Assembly: GCF_900114975.1 (NCBI RefSeq)
Contig: NZ_FOUU01000001.1
Coordinates: 620,001-684,000, forward strand
DNA length: 64,000 bases
Source of the DNA: Thermodesulforhabdus norvegica
GTDB lineage: Bacteria > Desulfobacterota > Syntrophobacteria > Syntrophobacterales > Thermodesulforhabdaceae
Reading direction: 5' to 3'
Shown here: positions 8,998-17,882 of the stretch, piece after piece
Layout: every line of letters begins with the position of its first letter
How positions within the stretch are numbered: the first letter of the stretch is position 1
The notes under the pieces: model-generated
Databases searched by the model: none
What the model was told of the DNA's origin: nothing
What the model saw: the letters and a program-made list of their open reading frames with translations, nothing else
Program-made: the position numbers and the translations under genes

Positions 8998-9899
8998 ACC
9001 TTTTCAGCCACCCTCTCTCCCAGGAGTCCTGTGGGTCTAACAATTAGAATTACGATGAGTACCAGGAAGGCGATGGCATCTTTCCAGGCTATGGACAGGT
9101 ATGCGGCACCCAGGGCTTCTATTACGCCCAGAATCAGCCCACCGAGCATTGCTCCAGGTATGTTGCCGATTCCTCCAAGTATGGCTGCAGTAAAGGCTTT
9201 CAACCCATAAATCCACCCCATGGTGAATTTTATCTGTCCGTACAAAAGTCCGACCATAACCCCTGCAAAACCGCCCAGCGCCGGTCCGATGATAAAAACC
9301 AGGGTTATTACGGCATTCACGTTTATTCCCATGAGCTGTGCCGCCTTCTGGTCGATAGCGGCAGCACGGATGGCGGTTCCGATGGTGGTTTTCTGGATGA
9401 AAAGATAAAGTGCAAGCATCATGATTACAGAGGCAGCCAGAACCAGGATCCTTATCAGCGGAATGTACAACCCGAAGATGTTCAGGGCAATTTTGGGAAG
9501 GAGATCCTGAGGGTAAACCTGAAAGCGGGCTCCGTAAATGAGCATAACGGCGTTTTGAAAGAATATGGATGCACCAAGAGCCGAGACGACGGCCGAAAGT
9601 CGAGGGGAATGTCTCAAAGGTCTGTAGGCTACGCGTTCCAGGATGACTCCCAGCACCGCAACAAGTCCCATAACCATAAGTGATAAAAGGAAAATACCGG
9701 CAACAGGCCCTATGTGATCGGCCAGGCCCAGGGATATGAGCAGTGTAAGGCCGAGATAGGCTCCTATGGTGAAAAGATCGCCGTGGGCGAAATTTATGAG
9801 CTTCAAAACGCCGTAAACCATCGTATAGCCAAGGGCAATTAGAGCATAGATTCCGCCCACACACAGACCGTTGATGAACTGTTGCAGGAACTCTTCCAT
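8994..9899 (-). CDS. livH: Branched-chain amino acid ABC transporter, permease LivH
   Basis: Second membrane subunit of the importer. The family-typical N terminus MEEFLQQFINGL starts at the ATG at 9899, preceded by AGAAGG at a seven-base spacing. An ATG 21 bases further upstream (9920) is possible but has a poor ribosome site. About 301 residues, with LIALGYTMVYGVLKLINFAHGD-type residues at 20-40 as in LivH. It is separated from livK by 74 bases containing a stable hairpin, which may let livK be made in excess over the membrane subunits. Confidence 0.92.
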   Translation of the reverse strand: MEEFLQQFINGLCVGGIYALIALGYTMVYGVLKLINFAHGDLFTIGAYLGLTLLISLGLADHIGPVAGIFLLSLMVMGLVAVLGVILERVAYRPLRHSPRLSAVVSALGASIFFQNAVMLIYGARFQVYPQDLLPKIALNIFGLYIPLIRILVLAASVIMMLALYLFIQKTTIGTAIRAAAIDQKAAQLMGINVNAVITLVFIIGPALGGFAGVMVGLLYGQIKFTMGWIYGLKAFTAAILGGIGNIPGAMLGGLILGVIEALGAAYLSIAWKDAIAFLVLIVILIVRPTGLLGERVAEKV

Positions 9900-9927
9900 G
9901 TGGAAACCTTCTGAATGCATTCGTAAA

Positions 9928-9958
9928 CCCTGACGCCCCCAGGCGGCAGGCGTCAGGG
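9928..9958 (-). terminator. Intercistronic hairpin between livK and livH
   Basis: A perfect 10-bp stem, CCCTGACGCC (9928-9937) with GGCGTCAGGG (9949-9958), closes an 11-base loop. No uridine run follows in the minus direction, so it is unlikely to stop RNA polymerase efficiently. Such hairpins between a binding-protein gene and its permease genes commonly protect the upstream mRNA or attenuate downstream transcription; that role here is inferred. Confidence 0.6.
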
Positions 9959-9973
9959 CGGCTTATCGGCGTG

Positions 9974-11107
9974 TTACGGCATGAGGATGAATTCGCCTTT
10001 TTCGTTCACTTTGTAAACCCTGTAAACCTCGCCTACCCGATCACCTTTCTCATTGAAAGAGATCGTTCCCGTAAGACCCGGAAAGTCTTTAAGCTTGTTG
10101 TGCAGATAATCTGCCAGAACGTCGGGATCGGTGGATTTCGTTTCCTGAATGGCCTTAATGAGTACCCGGAAACCGTCTCCGGCCAGAACGGCATAAATCG
10201 AATTGGGTGGATTTCCGTACTTCTCGGAGAACTTGGCAAGGAAAGCCTTAGCTTCTTCACCGGGAAGGTCCTTTGGCAGAGGAGCACTCAGGAAGTAAAA
10301 CCCCGCAGCAGCATCAGCCCCGGCTATCTTTACGAGGTCCGGATTGTTCGTGGCATCACCGCCGATAAAGGGCACCTCCCACTTCATTTCTTTCTTCTGC
10401 CGCAGAAGCAGGCCCGCCTCGGGATAATACCCTGTGAAAAATACCACATCGGGATTTGCCCCCTTCAGCTTGGTCAGAATGGCGGTGTAGTCCTGCTCGC
10501 CCGGAGTCAGGGCGTCGAAAAAGACTATTTCAATACCCTGTTCTTTTTCAAGAAGCCCCCTGGCTTCGTCGGCCAGACCTTTTGCGTAGGTGGTGTTGTC
10601 GTGAAGTATGGCTACCTTTTTAAACCCCATGTCTTTTATTGTTTTAACCGCAACCCTTGCCTGCTCATCATCCCTCGGGCAGGTCCTGAAGAAGTATTTT
10701 AATCCCTTTTCGGTCAATCTTATGGCCGTTGAACCGTTTGCGATCTGAATGACTTTGGCTTCGTTATAAATGTTCTGAGTTGCTTCCGTAACCGAAGAAC
10801 CGTAAGTTCCGATAACCCCCACGATACCCTGAGTTACCAGCTTCTGCGCCGCAAGTGCCGCCGTTCGTGGATCTCCGCCATCGTCTTCAACGATCAATTC
10901 GACCTTCTGTCCGTTTACTCCCCCGGCCGCGTTAATCTCATCAACCATGATGTCCAGAACCTGCTTCATTTCCTGACCTTCACTGGCCCATGGTCCGGTC
11001 ATGGGACCCATAAGACCTATCTTTAAGGCGTCGGCATAAACACGGGATGAAACGAAAAACAGGAACAGGCACACAAAAACACCCACTACTGTAATCAACC
11101 GCTTCAT
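9974..11107 (-). CDS. livK: Branched-chain amino acid-type ABC transporter substrate-binding protein
   Basis: Periplasmic receptor of the liv importer, 377 residues. It has a lysine/arginine start, a hydrophobic core and a cleavage site after SSRVYA; the mature protein begins ADALKIGLMGPMTGPWA, the usual Peripla_BP_6 opening. Further family features are the GQKVELIVEDDGGDP stretch and the VGVIGTYGSSVTEA ligand-loop region, where a Ser-Ser pair contacts the amino acid carboxylate in relatives. The actual ligand (Leu/Ile/Val or another amino acid) cannot be read from sequence alone. Confidence 0.9.
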   Translation of the reverse strand: MKRLITVVGVFVCLFLFFVSSRVYADALKIGLMGPMTGPWASEGQEMKQVLDIMVDEINAAGGVNGQKVELIVEDDGGDPRTAALAAQKLVTQGIVGVIGTYGSSVTEATQNIYNEAKVIQIANGSTAIRLTEKGLKYFFRTCPRDDEQARVAVKTIKDMGFKKVAILHDNTTYAKGLADEARGLLEKEQGIEIVFFDALTPGEQDYTAILTKLKGANPDVVFFTGYYPEAGLLLRQKKEMKWEVPFIGGDATNNPDLVKIAGADAAAGFYFLSAPLPKDLPGEEAKAFLAKFSEKYGNPPNSIYAVLAGDGFRVLIKAIQETKSTDPDVLADYLHNKLKDFPGLTGTISFNEKGDRVGEVYRVYKVNEKGEFILMP

Positions 11108-11205
11108 ATTCCTACCTCCCTGCTGTTACCAATGGTTTACCGCCCCGAAACCACTCTCTGTACAGACTACATAACATCGTGTAATCTAAAAAGGGTTTCG
11201 ATTTT

Positions 11206-11234
11206 CTTAAACAGCATTTGATCCCGTTTGTCAA
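11206..11234 (-). promoter_or_regulatory. Candidate sigma-70 promoter for livKHMGF
   Basis: On the minus strand TTGACA (11234-11229) and TTTAAG (11211-11206) are spaced by 17 bases. The -35 is consensus, the -10 matches four of six. The expected start would give a leader of about 90 bases before livK. The -35 box abuts the start of the divergent kinase gene. Confidence 0.45.
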
Positions 11235-11242
11235 ACGGAGAC

Positions 11243-11749
11243 ATGAAGGGAAAAGAATTTGTTTTGATGATCGGCCTGCCTCGTTCCGGGAAGTCAACCT
11301 ACGTTGACCGTTTCCTGTCGGAATATCAACTGGTTTGCCCTGACGACATTCGCAAGGGCCTTGGGGTAAAACACGACAGGCGTCTGGAGCCCTTCGTTTG
11401 GGCGGTTGTGGAGGCTCAATTGAGAGCCCTTATGGAAAGGGGACGTCCTGTGGTTCTGGATGCAACGAACACTGTGAATCAGGCGAGAAGTAAGTGGATT
11501 GGACTGGCAAAGGATTACGGATATGAGGTTCGGCTGGTCTGGATCGATACTCCTCTTTCTGTATGCCTTGATCGAGCAAAACAGGACGGTTTCCCCGAAT
11601 CGGTTCTTTTAAGGATGTATCATCAATTAAAAAAAGAACCTCCTGACGAATCCTGCTCTCTTTACAAACTTGAACGCATACCTTACGAATCCGGAACTCC
11701 CGATGACGGGTCGGGAGAAAGTAGAGGCGATTGTGCACAACTGGATTGA
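11243..11749 (+). CDS. Small P-loop kinase (AAA_33/polynucleotide kinase-like)
   Basis: A soluble ATP-binding protein of about 168 residues. The Walker A motif is MIGLPRSGKST near the N terminus; DIRKGLG, VVLDATN and LVWIDTPLSVCLDRA follow, the pattern of the AAA_33/zeta-toxin-like kinase fold (strand, Asp of VVLDATN as catalytic/Mg region, lid with Arg). Relatives phosphorylate nucleic acid ends, small molecules or remain unassigned; the substrate here is unknown. The ATG at 11243 is preferred over the TTG at 11228. The 3' end overlaps alr, suggesting cotranscription with the alr-argS group. Confidence 0.72.
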   Translation: MKGKEFVLMIGLPRSGKSTYVDRFLSEYQLVCPDDIRKGLGVKHDRRLEPFVWAVVEAQLRALMERGRPVVLDATNTVNQARSKWIGLAKDYGYEVRLVWIDTPLSVCLDRAKQDGFPESVLLRMYHQLKKEPPDESCSLYKLERIPYESGTPDDGSGESRGDCAQLD

Positions 11750-12845
11750 AATAGATCTTTCGGCCCTTCGTCATAATTTTGCGGAGATTAAAAGACGTGC
11801 CGGGGCAGGTGTTGAGATCATACCCGTCGTGAAGAACAATGCCTACGGTCACGGAGCACCTATCATCGCCGGTGAGCTTGTGCGGCTGGGAGTTCGCACG
11901 CTTGCGGTAAGTAAAATGGATGAAGCATTGACCCTCAGACGGGGCGGAATTAACCTACCTCTTCTTGTCCTTTCAGGCCTGGAAGGAAACGAATACGGGG
12001 ATGCCCTGGAGCATAACTTTATGCCGGTAGTATTCAGCCCGGATCAGATTGAAGTGTGCAACATGGTTGGTCGGGATCGGGACCGTCGGTTCCCGGTTCA
12101 CGTCAAATTCGATACCGGAATGGGGCGCCTCGGATTTATGATTTCTGAAATCGATAAAATAATAGAGGTCCTCAGGAAATCACCTTATGTGCAGGTTGAC
12201 GGCGTAATGACTCACTTTGCCGATGCCGACAACAGGTCTTCCACCCACATTCTGGAACAGTTAACCTGTTTTGAGCGGATAATAAAGATCTTAAAAAGCG
12301 AAGGGATTTTTCCGGGAAGGATTCATGCCTCCAATAGTGCCGCCTTTTTTCTTTTCCCTCAATCCCATTTCAACGCCGTTCGCCCGGGCCTTGCCCTTTA
12401 CGGTCCCGCTCACTTTGCTCCCGATCTCAAACCCGTTATGAGCTTTAAAAGCCGAATCCTGCAGGTGAAGGACATACCGGCGGGTCATTCCGTTGGTTAC
12501 GGCCGTACTTTTATTGCTCCAAGAGCGATGAGAATAGCCGTCGTGTCCGCAGGTTACGGGGACGGGTATTTTCGATGTCTGTCCAATAAGGCGGAGGTCA
12601 TCATTCGGGGGGTTAGATGTCCCATAGTGGGCAGGGTCTCGATGAATCTTCTAACCGTGGATGTTTCTCATGTTCCTGATGTCGTGCCCGACGACGAGGT
12701 CGTGCTGTTGGGATCCCAGGGACATGAATGCATTGGGGCAGATGAGCTGGCAGAGAAAGCGGGTACGATAAGCTATGAAATCTATTGCCGACTTGGAGCA
12801 AATCCTTTAAAGCGCATTGTGAAATTTACAGGTGAGGAGGAGTAA
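11703..12845 (+). CDS. alr: Alanine racemase
   Basis: PLP-dependent interconversion of L- and D-alanine for peptidoglycan. The PLP lysine is in VVKNNAYGHGA near the N terminus; the second catalytic base is the Tyr in HSVGYGRTF; GRVSMNLLTVDV corresponds to the conserved substrate-loop region, with Asn where many family members have Asp. Start is uncertain: the ATG at 11703 lacks a clear ribosome site, and a GTG at 11733 with GAGGC upstream is equally possible. Either way it overlaps the kinase gene. At ~380 residues it has normal length. It is followed at once by argS. Confidence 0.93.
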   Translation: MTGREKVEAIVHNWIEIDLSALRHNFAEIKRRAGAGVEIIPVVKNNAYGHGAPIIAGELVRLGVRTLAVSKMDEALTLRRGGINLPLLVLSGLEGNEYGDALEHNFMPVVFSPDQIEVCNMVGRDRDRRFPVHVKFDTGMGRLGFMISEIDKIIEVLRKSPYVQVDGVMTHFADADNRSSTHILEQLTCFERIIKILKSEGIFPGRIHASNSAAFFLFPQSHFNAVRPGLALYGPAHFAPDLKPVMSFKSRILQVKDIPAGHSVGYGRTFIAPRAMRIAVVSAGYGDGYFRCLSNKAEVIIRGVRCPIVGRVSMNLLTVDVSHVPDVVPDDEVVLLGSQGHECIGADELAEKAGTISYEIYCRLGANPLKRIVKFTGEEE

Positions 12846-12846
12846 G

Positions 12847-14505
12847 GTGCTGGTTAGAGACCGTTTGCGGGAGCTTCTAATTCTGGCCGTAAGGGAACTG
12901 AGCAGTGATTTGGGTGATTTTGAACCGGAAATCGAAATTCCCTCATCCAGAGAGCACGGTCACTATGCAACCAATGCGGCAATGATGCTTGCCAGGACGC
13001 TAAAACAAAAACCCAGAGACATTGCTTCTCGCCTTGTATCGTGCATAGAGAAGCGAAATCCTGATTTTATCGAAAAGATTGAAGTGGCGGGTCCGGGATT
13101 CGTGAATTTTTTTATTTACCCTGATGCCTTCACGGCGATGCTCCCTTACATTGTGGCCTCCGACAGAGATTATGGAAAATCGAATTTGGGCAACGGAAGG
13201 TACGTTCAGGTGGAGTTCGTCAGCGCCAATCCCACAGGCCCTTTGCATATAGGTCATGGAAGAGGCGCTGCAACAGGTGACAGTATAGCAAGAATACTTG
13301 AAGCCTGTGGCTATCGTGTTCAAAGAGAGTACTATATCAACGACACGGGCAAGCAGATGGAAATCCTGGGGCGAAGCCTCTATCTTAGGTATCTCGAAGC
13401 TCTGGGAAAAGAAATCGAATTCCCCGAAGATCACTACAAAGGGCAGTACATGAAGGATCTTGCGGCGGAATTGCTGGGTCACAAGGGTGACACACTTCTG
13501 GGGTTACCGGAAAGTGAGGCCGTAAGTTTTTGTGCACAGTATGCCGGAAATAGAATCCTTGAGGGAATTAAAAAAGACCTGGAAGACTTTCGCGTAACCT
13601 TTGATGAGTGGTTCAGCGAAAAAGGTCTCCACGAAGGCGGTAAGGTGGAGCAAACTATAGAGTTTTTGCGAGGGCGAGGGCATATCTACGAAAAAGATGG
13701 AGCCCTCTGGTTCAGAAGCACGGCCTTTGGTGATGAAAAGGATCGCGTAGTTGTGAGAAGTAACGGTGCGACCACATATTTTGCTGCCGACATAGCTTAT
13801 CACTGGAACAAATTCATGCGGGGTTTCGACACCGTAATTGACATCTGGGGAGCAGACCATCACGGTTACGTGGCTCGTATGAAGGCGGCAGTAGAGGCTC
13901 TGGGTTATGATTCCGAGCAACTCAGGATCGTGCTCGTACAGCTCGTAAATCTGCTCAGGGGAGGCCAGCCTGTGGCAATGTCAACCCGTGCCGGCGAATT
14001 CGTAACGCTCAGAGAGGTCATGGATGAAGTGGGGGTTGACGCCGCCCGATACATATTCCTTACGAGGCGTTCGGACAGCCATCTCGATTTCGACCTTGAA
14101 GTGGCAAAGCAACAGAGCAACGAAAACCCCGTTTATTACGTCCAGTATGCCCACGCAAGGCTGTGTAGCCTCTTTGAAGTCGCCCGTGAACGGGGATTTT
14201 CTGCGGAGAACGACAAGGTGCCCAATCTGAGTTTGTTGAGGGAGCAACAGGAACTCGATTTAATAAGGCTTCTCGGCGAGTATCCTCATGTCGTTGCATC
14301 CAGCGCCATATTCCTCGAACCCCATCGGATTCCCTATTATCTTCACGAGTTGGTTTCTGAATTTCACTCCTATTACAATCACCATCGAATACTGGGAGAT
14401 GATACAGAGCTTGCCCTTGCTCGCCTTTATCTTGCCAGGGCTTTGCGGGTGGTGATCCGTAATGCTCTGGAGTTAATAGGAGTGTCGGCGCCGGAGAGAA
14501 TGTGA
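12847..14505 (+). CDS. argS: Arginyl-tRNA synthetase
   Basis: Class I aminoacyl-tRNA synthetase that charges tRNA-Arg; about 552 residues. An N-terminal Add1-type domain is followed by the HIGH motif in NPTGPLHIGHGRG, the Rossmann core with EYYINDTGKQ, a relaxed KMSKS counterpart VAMSTRAGEF (as usual for ArgS), and the DALR anticodon-binding domain at the C terminus. The GTG at 12847 is chosen because AGGAGGAG lies just upstream, overlapping the end of alr; the GTG 15 bases earlier would sit inside that ribosome site. Confidence 0.95.
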   Translation: MLVRDRLRELLILAVRELSSDLGDFEPEIEIPSSREHGHYATNAAMMLARTLKQKPRDIASRLVSCIEKRNPDFIEKIEVAGPGFVNFFIYPDAFTAMLPYIVASDRDYGKSNLGNGRYVQVEFVSANPTGPLHIGHGRGAATGDSIARILEACGYRVQREYYINDTGKQMEILGRSLYLRYLEALGKEIEFPEDHYKGQYMKDLAAELLGHKGDTLLGLPESEAVSFCAQYAGNRILEGIKKDLEDFRVTFDEWFSEKGLHEGGKVEQTIEFLRGRGHIYEKDGALWFRSTAFGDEKDRVVVRSNGATTYFAADIAYHWNKFMRGFDTVIDIWGADHHGYVARMKAAVEALGYDSEQLRIVLVQLVNLLRGGQPVAMSTRAGEFVTLREVMDEVGVDAARYIFLTRRSDSHLDFDLEVAKQQSNENPVYYVQYAHARLCSLFEVARERGFSAENDKVPNLSLLREQQELDLIRLLGEYPHVVASSAIFLEPHRIPYYLHELVSEFHSYYNHHRILGDDTELALARLYLARALRVVIRNALELIGVSAPERM

Positions 14506-14511
14506 GATTCT

Positions 14512-15150
14512 GTGCAGGGGCCTAATAGAGAAAAATTTCAAAAAAAAGCAATGCGACTTGAACTTTCAATGGGGAGGTTCGTTTTTCTTTGCCTTATCCT
14601 TTTTGCCTCGTACTTGTGGACCTTTGAACTGGGAGTGACTGTAGGTCGAAGCGTTATTGTGAGGAACGAAGAATCTTTTATGAAGAAGGCTGCGCTCTTT
14701 CTCGGTTATCGACCTCCCCCGGTTGAACAGGTGTGGAGAGCCGATGCATCCCGCACCTGGATCTCTCCTGAAGAGATGGAACAAGAGCTGGGCTATTATG
14801 ATGCCTTGATTGCGAAGGCGCCGGAAAAAACCGGGGTTGAAACCTCCGCCGCCCCTGCGGAAGCGGAAGTTGAGGAGGAAAGTTCGGAGTCTATTCCCGA
14901 AACATCGCAATCTGAAGAAAAGGTTTATACCGTCCTTGCTGCATCATTTCAAAACCCGGAAAATGCCCAAAAGCTTATGATGCTTTTAAAATCGAAAGGC
15001 TACCCCGTAACGGTTGAGCGGATTTCGGTTCGTGACTCGGTCTGGCATAGGGTGGTGGTCGGTACCTTTAAAAACAGGGAAGACGCTTTGAAATTTCTGA
15101 GTATGTTCAATTCAAAGGAAGGATTGCAGGGGATAGTAATCCAGAAATAG
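14512..15150 (+). CDS. SPOR-domain membrane protein
   Basis: A predicted single-span inner-membrane protein of 212 residues. A basic N terminus leads to a hydrophobic helix (FVFLCLILFASYLWTF), a periplasmic linker rich in Glu, Pro and Ala, and a C-terminal SPOR domain (VYTVLAASFQNPENAQ to the end). SPOR domains bind septal peptidoglycan lacking stem peptides, so a cell-division or cell-wall role is likely. It follows argS by six bases. The GTG start is tentative; an ATG at 14551 would shorten the cytoplasmic tail. Confidence 0.8.
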   Translation: MQGPNREKFQKKAMRLELSMGRFVFLCLILFASYLWTFELGVTVGRSVIVRNEESFMKKAALFLGYRPPPVEQVWRADASRTWISPEEMEQELGYYDALIAKAPEKTGVETSAAPAEAEVEEESSESIPETSQSEEKVYTVLAASFQNPENAQKLMMLLKSKGYPVTVERISVRDSVWHRVVVGTFKNREDALKFLSMFNSKEGLQGIVIQK

Positions 15151-15163
15151 ACAGGAGTCCTGG

Positions 15164-15553
15164 ATGGAAAAAAACCGTGAAGACAGGTTTAAAACCTACG
15201 GGCGCAGACCCGATCCGCTTCTGGAAGATTTCTTTGATCCGGAAATACCTCTTCCCGACATTTGCTGGGAAACGGTGCCGCATTCCGTTAATCCCTATCT
15301 GGTATGGGAGGCTTACGATGAAAATGTGCACGGGTGGGTTTTCCTCTGGTATCCCACCAGAGACCGCATAACGGGCAGATCCTATGGTGAGTTCGAACGG
15401 GCCCAGTATTTTCACAACGATCTGGTGCGGATTCTGAAAGAGATGCACAGATGGCCACTCTGGGGAACCAGAAAGCATCGAAAACACACATTGGCCTTTG
15501 CACTTCTCCAGCTTTATGCAGAGGTTTCGGATCTCTGGTGGTGTGCTGTGTAA
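15164..15553 (+). CDS. Conserved-looking hypothetical protein, 129 residues
   Basis: Not recognised. AGGAG precedes the ATG and the codon use matches its neighbours, so it looks like a real gene and probably the last one of the alr-argS-SPOR group (13 bases after the SPOR gene). The protein is soluble, with many aromatic residues (at least eight Trp), an acidic/charged N terminus and basic pairs near the centre (GTRKHRKH). No signal peptide, membrane span or metal motif is seen. It converges on the glycosyltransferase gene with only three bases between the stops. Confidence 0.6.
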   Translation: MEKNREDRFKTYGRRPDPLLEDFFDPEIPLPDICWETVPHSVNPYLVWEAYDENVHGWVFLWYPTRDRITGRSYGEFERAQYFHNDLVRILKEMHRWPLWGTRKHRKHTLAFALLQLYAEVSDLWWCAV

Positions 15554-15556
15554 TTT

Positions 15557-17038
15557 TTATCTCTTCTCCATTAATTCCAGAATTCTCTTCCTGCCCTCGT
15601 AAAATTCCATTGCCATCTGATCCACTACGGCATCGACCTCACGGCGATAGAATTCTTCGGCCTTATCCGCCGGAACCCCCAGTTGCCTCTGTAGGGCTCT
15701 TACTTCGCCAAGGCGTTTTGCTCCGAGGACGGCCAGCTTTTCTTTACAGAATTCACAAAAAGCAGCCGAGTAGAGATAGACCATAGACCTCTTTGTACTT
15801 TCCACATCTTCGGTGCTTAATAAAAATGCGATGTGCTCGTAAAGGAGTTCAATCCAGAAGTCTCTATCTATTCCGAGAAATGTGACCGGGTCTTCATCTC
15901 TTGCTTCGAACTGCGAAAGAATTTTGTAAGATTTTTCCACCCTGTGAAAGGATTCAGGAAGAAGAACTTTGGATATTTCTTTCCGGAATTCGGGGTATCG
16001 CTCAACGAGAACGGTTCTCTTGACATCCACATCAAAAACGTCCGTATATCCCGGATCAATGAAAGGAATGCCCGTTTTTCGGGAATCCCACACTATGGGT
16101 CTTCGGAGCGGCTCGTTACCCGATAAAACGCGCTTCACCTGGCCGCGCTCCTTCTCGTACGTAATTATTTGCTTCAAAGCGGCACCGATAACCTCGCCGG
16201 GCATTACCGCAAGCTTTGATTCGTCCGTCACGTCATGGAGTTTTGCTCCGAGATAAACTTCATAAATCTGTGTATCGGGGTCTGCGATGTTATCAAAGGT
16301 CGTTGCTATGTCGGTTCCGTAACGCCTCCTGTGGTCGTCCCATTCGGCAAGGCATTCTCTTCTTACGGCTCCCTGAGAAAGCACTATGTCTCCTGAAATG
16401 CCGCCTGGCACATATACGCCCATAATCGTCGTGAGGGGTCCCACTACAAATCTGGTCAGGGAGGCATCGACAAAATGCCGGGCATAGCGGGCGGTTATGA
16501 AAAAACTCTTTTCGGGGAAGTTAATTGCGTGTTCCTGCTCTACTTCTCTGAAAACTCTGAACCATGGATCGAAATCGTTCTTCAGATCTCCGTCGAGGAG
16601 TATTAACACCTTAACCGATGGAGTTCTGGACACCTCTTCGTATAACAACTTCAGGGCACTTCCCTTACCGGGCGTGTGATTTCCGGCGTAACCATCGTAG
16701 GGAACGGCAACCAGCAGCAGGTTTTTCCGTTGCGAATCCGTCAAATTTACCAGGGCATCACGGGCTCCAGCTATTGCCGCCTTCAATGTGGAATCATCTT
16801 TTGAGTCTTCAGTCCAGGTGCCGTCAGACACACAGATGGCGACATTTTCCTGAGGGAACTGCTTTGTTACCGCCCGGATATCTCTTTTTATCTCGTCTCC
16901 TATGTTGTTTTCGTTTCTGAAGGTCGGATGCCCGATAACCCTGGTAACACCGTTCGCCGAAAAAAGCGCGGCCAGTTCTCCTGCTCCGGGAGCCTCGCAG
17001 GAAACGAAAATCCTGTCGGAAATTTGCATAAGGGCCAT
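15557..17038 (-). CDS. GT-A glycosyltransferase resembling mannosylglycerate/glucosyl-phosphoglycerate synthases
   Basis: A soluble 493-residue protein. Seen: PGKGSALKLLYE (residues ~123-134), a nucleotide-sugar/metal motif LLDGDLKND (DGD at 149-151), PGGISGDIVL (~211-220), YGTDIATTF (~240-248) and IYEVYLGAKLHD. The order of GKG, DxD, GG-acceptor loop, G-x-D and a late His is that of GT78 mannosylglycerate synthase and GT81 glucosyl-3-phosphoglycerate synthase. These make compatible solutes, which would fit a thermophile or a marine organism. The C-terminal ~170 residues are helical and longer than in those enzymes. Ribosome site GGAGG lies nine bases upstream. No phosphatase partner is adjacent. 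Exact donor and acceptor are unknown. Confidence 0.65.
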   Translation of the reverse strand: MALMQISDRIFVSCEAPGAGELAALFSANGVTRVIGHPTFRNENNIGDEIKRDIRAVTKQFPQENVAICVSDGTWTEDSKDDSTLKAAIAGARDALVNLTDSQRKNLLLVAVPYDGYAGNHTPGKGSALKLLYEEVSRTPSVKVLILLDGDLKNDFDPWFRVFREVEQEHAINFPEKSFFITARYARHFVDASLTRFVVGPLTTIMGVYVPGGISGDIVLSQGAVRRECLAEWDDHRRRYGTDIATTFDNIADPDTQIYEVYLGAKLHDVTDESKLAVMPGEVIGAALKQIITYEKERGQVKRVLSGNEPLRRPIVWDSRKTGIPFIDPGYTDVFDVDVKRTVLVERYPEFRKEISKVLLPESFHRVEKSYKILSQFEARDEDPVTFLGIDRDFWIELLYEHIAFLLSTEDVESTKRSMVYLYSAAFCEFCKEKLAVLGAKRLGEVRALQRQLGVPADKAEEFYRREVDAVVDQMAMEFYEGRKRILELMEKR

Positions 17039-17126
17039 AACGGAAAACCTCCACCCCTCTGCCCGATTGCATACACAGCAGTTATCCTGCTATGATAGCC
17101 TGTGATCATATGATGTAATACGCAAC

Positions 17127-17882
17127 ATGCAGGGACTTAAAGTGAAAAATGCCCCTCTTTTGGAAAAAGATCAATCCCGAATTGCCAGGATGTTCAACCG
17201 CATTGCTCCCTGTTACGATTTTTTAAACCACTTCCTTTCGGCAGGTTTTGATCGGTGGTGGCGCCTTAAGGCAACGGAAGCCCTTTCAATGTGCCTCGAA
17301 AAAGCAGGGAAAAGCAGGGCCACCGTTCTGGATGTTGCAACGGGAACGGGCGACCTGGCTTTTGCCTTTTTACGCCGGTTTTCCGGTGGGTCTGTTATCG
17401 GGGTTGATATAGCCGATGAGATGCTTTTGAGGTCTCTCAGGAAGGCCCGAAGTAACAGGAGAGGTCACAAATACAGTTGTGTGCGAGGGGACGCCCTGGC
17501 ACTTCCCTTCAGGTCGGTCTCATTCGATGCTCTCATGATAGCCTACGGCATTCGAAATGTTCCGGATGTAAACCGTGCCCTCGAAGAGTTCTACCGGGTT
17601 ATCAAACCCGGAGGATACATGATGATTCTGGAATTCGGGCTCCCTGAGAAAACTCTGATCCGCGAAGTTTATCTCTTCTATTTCAACCGTATTCTTCCCT
17701 TCATGGGAGGGCTTATTTCGGGCGATCGAGAAGCCTACACATACCTTCCCGTCTCGGTTCACCATTTTTTGCCGCCCTGCGCCATGGAAGATGTCGTGCA
17801 AGATCACGGGTTTGAAGTGGTTCACAGGCATATATTCTTGGCAGGGATTTCGTACTTTATCATCGGGAGAAAGGTTGAATGA
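17127..17882 (+). CDS. ubiE: Demethylmenaquinone/ubiquinone methyltransferase UbiE/MenG
   Basis: SAM-dependent C-methylation of the quinone ring, last step of menaquinone synthesis. Family features in 251 residues: FNRIAPCYDFLNHFLSAG at the N terminus, SAM motif I VLDVATGTGDLA, the acidic post-motif (VIGVDIADEM), YGIRNVPDVNRALEEFYRV and the C-terminal YLPVSVHHF. In a sulfate reducer the substrate is expected to be demethylmenaquinone. Its stop overlaps the ATG of the ubiD-family gene (ATGA), so the pair is coupled. Confidence 0.92.
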   Translation: MQGLKVKNAPLLEKDQSRIARMFNRIAPCYDFLNHFLSAGFDRWWRLKATEALSMCLEKAGKSRATVLDVATGTGDLAFAFLRRFSGGSVIGVDIADEMLLRSLRKARSNRRGHKYSCVRGDALALPFRSVSFDALMIAYGIRNVPDVNRALEEFYRVIKPGGYMMILEFGLPEKTLIREVYLFYFNRILPFMGGLISGDREAYTYLPVSVHHFLPPCAMEDVVQDHGFEVVHRHIFLAGISYFIIGRKVE

